36,149 bases of DNA, from NCBI GenBank assembly GCA_964245345.1, contig CAXTMS010000009.1, forward strand, positions 1 to 36,149, written 5' to 3'. Positions within the stretch are counted from its first letter, which is position 1. Each line of letters starts with the position of its first letter. This DNA comes from Lichenicola sp964245345 (GTDB lineage Bacteria; Pseudomonadota; Alphaproteobacteria; Acetobacterales; Acetobacteraceae). Of the stretch, positions 33,193-36,149 are shown one piece after another. The notes under the pieces are model-generated. The model was not told where the DNA came from. It worked only from the letters and a program-made list of their open reading frames with translations, and did not search any database. Made by a program: the position numbers and the translations under genes.

Positions 33193-34743
33193 CTACTTCT
33201 TGGCCAGCGCGATGCGCGGCGGATAGGTGCGTTCCGGCAGCAGAACCAGAACGATCATGAGGAAGACGACCAGCGCCCCGAACACCACGAAGCTGTCGCT
33301 CAGCGTCAGCACCGTCGACTGGATCTGCACGTCGGCCATGAACGCGTCCAGGGCGCCCGGGACGCGTGGCTGGGCGTTGGGCAGCAGCGGCGGCGCGTTG
33401 CCGGGCAGCAGCACCGGCCCGGCGATCACGCGGTAGTCGCCCTGGCCGGACTGGTCGGCGATCCGGTTGTAGTGCAGCGCGCCGCGCCAGCGCATGATCA
33501 GCGCCAGCAGCCAGGTTCCCACCGGCTCGGCCAGGCCGCGGCAGGTGTTGATCAGCGCCGAGGCCAGCGGTCCTTCCTCGGGCTTCTTGATCGTGTTGGT
33601 CGACATCATCAGCAGCGGCAGCACGATCATCGGCTGGCCCACCGCCTGGAGTGTCTGCCAGATCAGGAACCCGCCGCCCTGCACCACGCTGGTCAGGAAC
33701 ACGTTGCCGACGCAGGCGGTCAGCACGCAGGCCAGGCCGGCGAAGCTGACCAGGCGGGCGTCGACGTTCTTGAAGTTCAGCAGCACCGCCACCAGCGGCA
33801 GCAGCACGAGCTGCGACGCCGCGATCACCAGCGTGACCGCATAGGCCTGGATCGGACGGAACCCCTGCACGTCGGTGAGAAAGGTGATCGGGATCGTCGA
33901 TGCGGACTGGCCGACCAGCAGAAAGGTGAACAGGGTGATCAGCCCGTAGGCGAGGTTGCGCCGCTTGAGCAGCGAGAACCCGAACAACGGCGACGCCACC
34001 AGGAACTCGTTGGCCACGAACAGCGGCAGCACCACGACGCTGACCAGCGCCAGCACGCAGATGGTCTTCGAGTTGAACCAGTCGTATCGGTCGCCCTGTT
34101 CCAGCACCGTGATCAGCGCGCTGAAGCCGATCGCACCCAGCAGCGCGCCCGACCAGTCGAACATCGGCAGCCGCTCGTATTTGGGCGGGTCCTGGTCCAC
34201 GCCGTGCCAGACCAGCACCGCCGCCAGGGCGCACAACGGCAGCGTTTCGAAGAACACGAACTGCCAGGCGACCACGTCGGTCCAGAGTGCCGCGAGCGTG
34301 GTCGACATGTTGGGCCCGAAGGTCGCGGTCAGGGCGTAGAGCGCCAGGCCGTACAGCCGGATCGGCGGCGGGAGCACGCGCAGGCCCACGATCAGCAGGC
34401 AGGGGATGATGAGGCCGCCGGAGAAGCCCTGCGCGAAGCGCTGCACGTAGAGCAGGGACAGGTTGGTGGTGAACGGGATGAACACCGTCGAAACGCAGCA
34501 CAGCCCAATCGCGAACAGCACCCAGCGGCGAACCGTCAGCGTCACCGCCCACCACGGCGACAGCGACATGCCGATCACCTGGCCCGTGGCGTAGAGGCTG
34601 GTGAGCCAAGTGCCCTGGTCGAGGTCGATCCCGAGGCCGCCGCGTATGTCCGGCAGGGCCGCTCCCGACACGCCGTCGTTGAACTCGGCGGTCAAGGCGG
34701 CGATGACCACGCCGAGCAACCCGAGAAGTGGCCTGATCTCCAT
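33193..34743 (-). CDS. DHA2-family MFS transporter (EmrB-like), divergent
   Basis: The 516-residue protein has the 14-TM DHA2 plan, beginning LLGLLGVVIAALTAEFNDGV with ALPDIRGGLGIDLDQGTWLT in place of the usual D1 motif. The TM5 antiporter motif C (GPxxGG) is not conserved: the sequence there is FGPNMSTTLAALW. A long periplasmic loop lies between the last two TM segments (about 415-475, HYNRIADQSGQGDYRV...). It is the first gene of the tripartite pump operon and lies 177 bases from nagA, from which it is divergent. No regulator gene is adjacent, unlike the other EmrB-like operon. Substrate unknown. Confidence 0.9.
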   Translation of the reverse strand: MEIRPLLGLLGVVIAALTAEFNDGVSGAALPDIRGGLGIDLDQGTWLTSLYATGQVIGMSLSPWWAVTLTVRRWVLFAIGLCCVSTVFIPFTTNLSLLYVQRFAQGFSGGLIIPCLLIVGLRVLPPPIRLYGLALYALTATFGPNMSTTLAALWTDVVAWQFVFFETLPLCALAAVLVWHGVDQDPPKYERLPMFDWSGALLGAIGFSALITVLEQGDRYDWFNSKTICVLALVSVVVLPLFVANEFLVASPLFGFSLLKRRNLAYGLITLFTFLLVGQSASTIPITFLTDVQGFRPIQAYAVTLVIAASQLVLLPLVAVLLNFKNVDARLVSFAGLACVLTACVGNVFLTSVVQGGGFLIWQTLQAVGQPMIVLPLLMMSTNTIKKPEEGPLASALINTCRGLAEPVGTWLLALIMRWRGALHYNRIADQSGQGDYRVIAGPVLLPGNAPPLLPNAQPRVPGALDAFMADVQIQSTVLTLSDSFVVFGALVVFLMIVLVLLPERTYPPRIALAKK

Positions 34744-34920
34744 GCACGGTTCCCGCCAGCCTGCGTCGCGTCGTCCGGCAGGGCCCTGGCGCGACCCATG
34801 CCGCCCGCAGGGCGATGCAGCGCCTATTAACCGGGGAGCCGGGTCGTTGCCTAGCGTACCTCACGCCCGGGCGGGAGTGGCAGGGCCGTGGTGCGGCCTC
34901 GCGGTCGGTCGTCCAGCCGC
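34744..34920. promoter_or_regulatory. Divergent region between the pump operon and nagA
   Basis: This 177-base region must carry the promoters of the minus-strand pump operon and the plus-strand nagA. A TATTAA at about 34826-34831 could be a -10 element, but no paired -35 at a good distance is visible. No operator-like repeat was found. Confidence 0.3.
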
Positions 34921-36027
34921 ATGACCCGGCTCGCCGGCCATCTGGTGCTGCCGGGCGGCGTGCTGCCGGGCACGATCGGGTTTGCGGACACCATCCGGGA
35001 GATTTCCGCGTCCAGCGCGGTGCCGGACCGCTTCGTGCTGCCGGGCTTCGTCGACGTGCACGTGCATGGCGGCGGCGGCGGCGACGTGATCGACGGGCCG
35101 GGCGGGATCGAGACCCTGGCCCGGTTCCACCTCGGGCACGGCACCACCACCCTGCTGCCCACCACCATCACCCGGCCCTGGCCGGAGGTGATGGACATGC
35201 TGCGCGCGGTGGCGGAGGTGCGCCGGGCGGGCCTGCCGGACGGGCCGCAGGTCGTCGGCGCGCATCTGGAAGGCCCGTTCCTCAGCCCCGGGCGCCTCGG
35301 CGCGCAGCCGCCCTTCGCGATCCCGCCGACGCCGGCGCTGCTGCAGGAGGCGCTGGCGCCGGACGTGGTGCGCGTGGCCACGCTGGCGCCGGAGATCGAG
35401 GGGGCCGACGCCGCCATCGACGCCTTCGCCCGCGCCGGCGTGCGGATCAGCCTCGGCCACACCAACGCCGGCTTCGAGGTCGCCGCGCGCGCCCTGGCGC
35501 GGATCGCAGCCGCCGGCGGCGTGGCCGGCGCCACCCACCTGTTCAACGCGATGGACGGGATCGCCGGACGGGCGCCTGGGGTGGTGGGCGCGATCCTGGA
35601 CGACCGCCTGGCCCACGCCGAGCTCATCCTCGACACCCACCACGTGCATCCCGGGTCGTTCGCGCTGGCCCGGAACGCGCTCGGCGACCGCCTGCTGCTG
35701 ATCACCGACGCGATCCGCGCCACCGGCCTCGGCGACGGGACGAGCACGCTGGGCGGCCAGACGGTCTCTATACGCGGCGGCGTAGCCCGCCTGTCCGACG
35801 GAACCCTGGCCGGCAGCGTGCTGACCATGGACGCGGCGCTGCGCCACGCGCTTGACGCCGGCACCAGCCTGCCACAGGCGGCGCGGCTCGCGTCGAGCAA
35901 CGCGTGCGCCTATCTCGGCCTTGCCGACCGTGGATGCCTCGTACCCGGCCTTCGTGCTGACCTCGTGGTGCTCGACGCGGCGATGCAGTCTTTGGAGGTC
36001 TGGGTCGCCGGCCGCCGTGTGGCCTGA
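34921..36027 (+). CDS. nagA: N-acetylglucosamine-6-phosphate deacetylase
   Basis: The 368-residue protein has NagA features: LPGFVDVHVHGGGGGDVIDG with the HxH (His47, His49), VVGAHLEGPFLSPGRLG with the metal-binding Glu117, ISLGHTNAGF, GATHLFNAMDG, DTHHVHPG and LLLITDAIRATG with the catalytic Asp263. It removes the acetyl group from GlcNAc-6-phosphate, linking amino-sugar and cell-wall recycling to glycolysis. ATG 34921 is used; a GTG 33 bases upstream would add a basic stretch with no family counterpart. Neither nagB nor a GlcNAc transporter is adjacent within the window; the stop is followed by only 122 bases to the edge. Confidence 0.93.
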   Translation: MTRLAGHLVLPGGVLPGTIGFADTIREISASSAVPDRFVLPGFVDVHVHGGGGGDVIDGPGGIETLARFHLGHGTTTLLPTTITRPWPEVMDMLRAVAEVRRAGLPDGPQVVGAHLEGPFLSPGRLGAQPPFAIPPTPALLQEALAPDVVRVATLAPEIEGADAAIDAFARAGVRISLGHTNAGFEVAARALARIAAAGGVAGATHLFNAMDGIAGRAPGVVGAILDDRLAHAELILDTHHVHPGSFALARNALGDRLLLITDAIRATGLGDGTSTLGGQTVSIRGGVARLSDGTLAGSVLTMDAALRHALDAGTSLPQAARLASSNACAYLGLADRGCLVPGLRADLVVLDAAMQSLEVWVAGRRVA

Positions 36028-36149
36028 CGCCGTACCGTGACGACGGCCGGATGGCCCTTCCACATCCCTTGCGGCGCTTCGGGCATAATCTGTGCCTCCG
36101 TCGCCGGGTCGACATGGCCGGCGTTGCGAGAGACCACGAACCGGTCCTG

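Noticed and set aside
32275..34830. An 851-residue open frame on the plus strand opposite the pump operon
   Set aside because: It has His/Arg/Gln-rich low-complexity content and is antisense to the EmrA-like and EmrB-like genes. It has no ribosome-binding site or motif.
36028..36149. A possible promoter (CATAAT near 36094) or minus-strand gene end at the window edge
   Set aside because: No matching -35 element is seen, and the minus-strand frame has no recognisable family. There is too little sequence to decide.
1..36149. tRNA, rRNA, CRISPR arrays and riboswitches
   Set aside because: None could be recognised by eye on either strand. Small RNAs cannot be excluded without covariance searches.

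Overview
This 36.1 kb window is high-GC, gene-dense bacterial DNA. The codon usage, the GTG/TTG starts and the overall gene set suggest an alphaproteobacterium, probably in Rhodospirillales/Acetobacteraceae; that is an inference from general character, as no rRNA or other marker gene is present. A run of ten N at 14049-14058 shows the window comes from a draft assembly.

Region 1 (120-6645, + strand) is a compact catabolic-looking cluster: class II aldolase/adducin-family protein, ketopantoate-reductase-like protein, ACMSD-type amidohydrolase, NTF2-like small protein, SCP2-type thiolase and, after a 330 bp spacer, a class A flavin monooxygenase of the phenol-hydroxylase type. The first three are translationally coupled. 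The set suggests breakdown of a hydroxylated aromatic or similar ring compound; the substrate cannot be read from sequence.

Region 2 (6646-10172) is a graveyard of mobile elements with lower apparent GC. It holds a decayed Tn3-family transposase, a decayed IS5-family transposase and the C-terminal piece of a third transposase. They flank one intact gene, a single-domain GH1-like glycosidase.

Region 3 (10173-13617) is an EmrB/EmrA-type efflux operon (- strand) divergent from a TetR-type repressor, with an AT-rich intergenic region carrying a small inverted repeat. Region 4 (13678-22285) is mostly housekeeping: a conserved hypothetical protein broken by the assembly gap, SelO, an AmpG-like MFS permease, a small secreted Thr/Ser/Pro-rich protein, the GTPase TypA/BipA, a PfkB-type (adenosine-kinase-like) sugar kinase and a divergent bactofilin.

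Region 5 (22336-27955, + strand) is an aromatic-acid-type efflux operon: FUSC permease, DUF1656 small membrane protein, a decayed alpha/beta-hydrolase gene, HlyD-type adaptor and a NodT-type outer-membrane factor. Region 6 (34743 down to 28472, - strand) is a complete tripartite pump (EmrB-like MFS, EmrA-like adaptor, outer-membrane lipoprotein) followed by a secreted beta-helix protein. The window ends with nagA (34921-36027, + strand). Three export systems within about 25 kb, next to a probable aromatic catabolic cluster, suggest a lineage exposed to toxic phenolics or aromatic acids.
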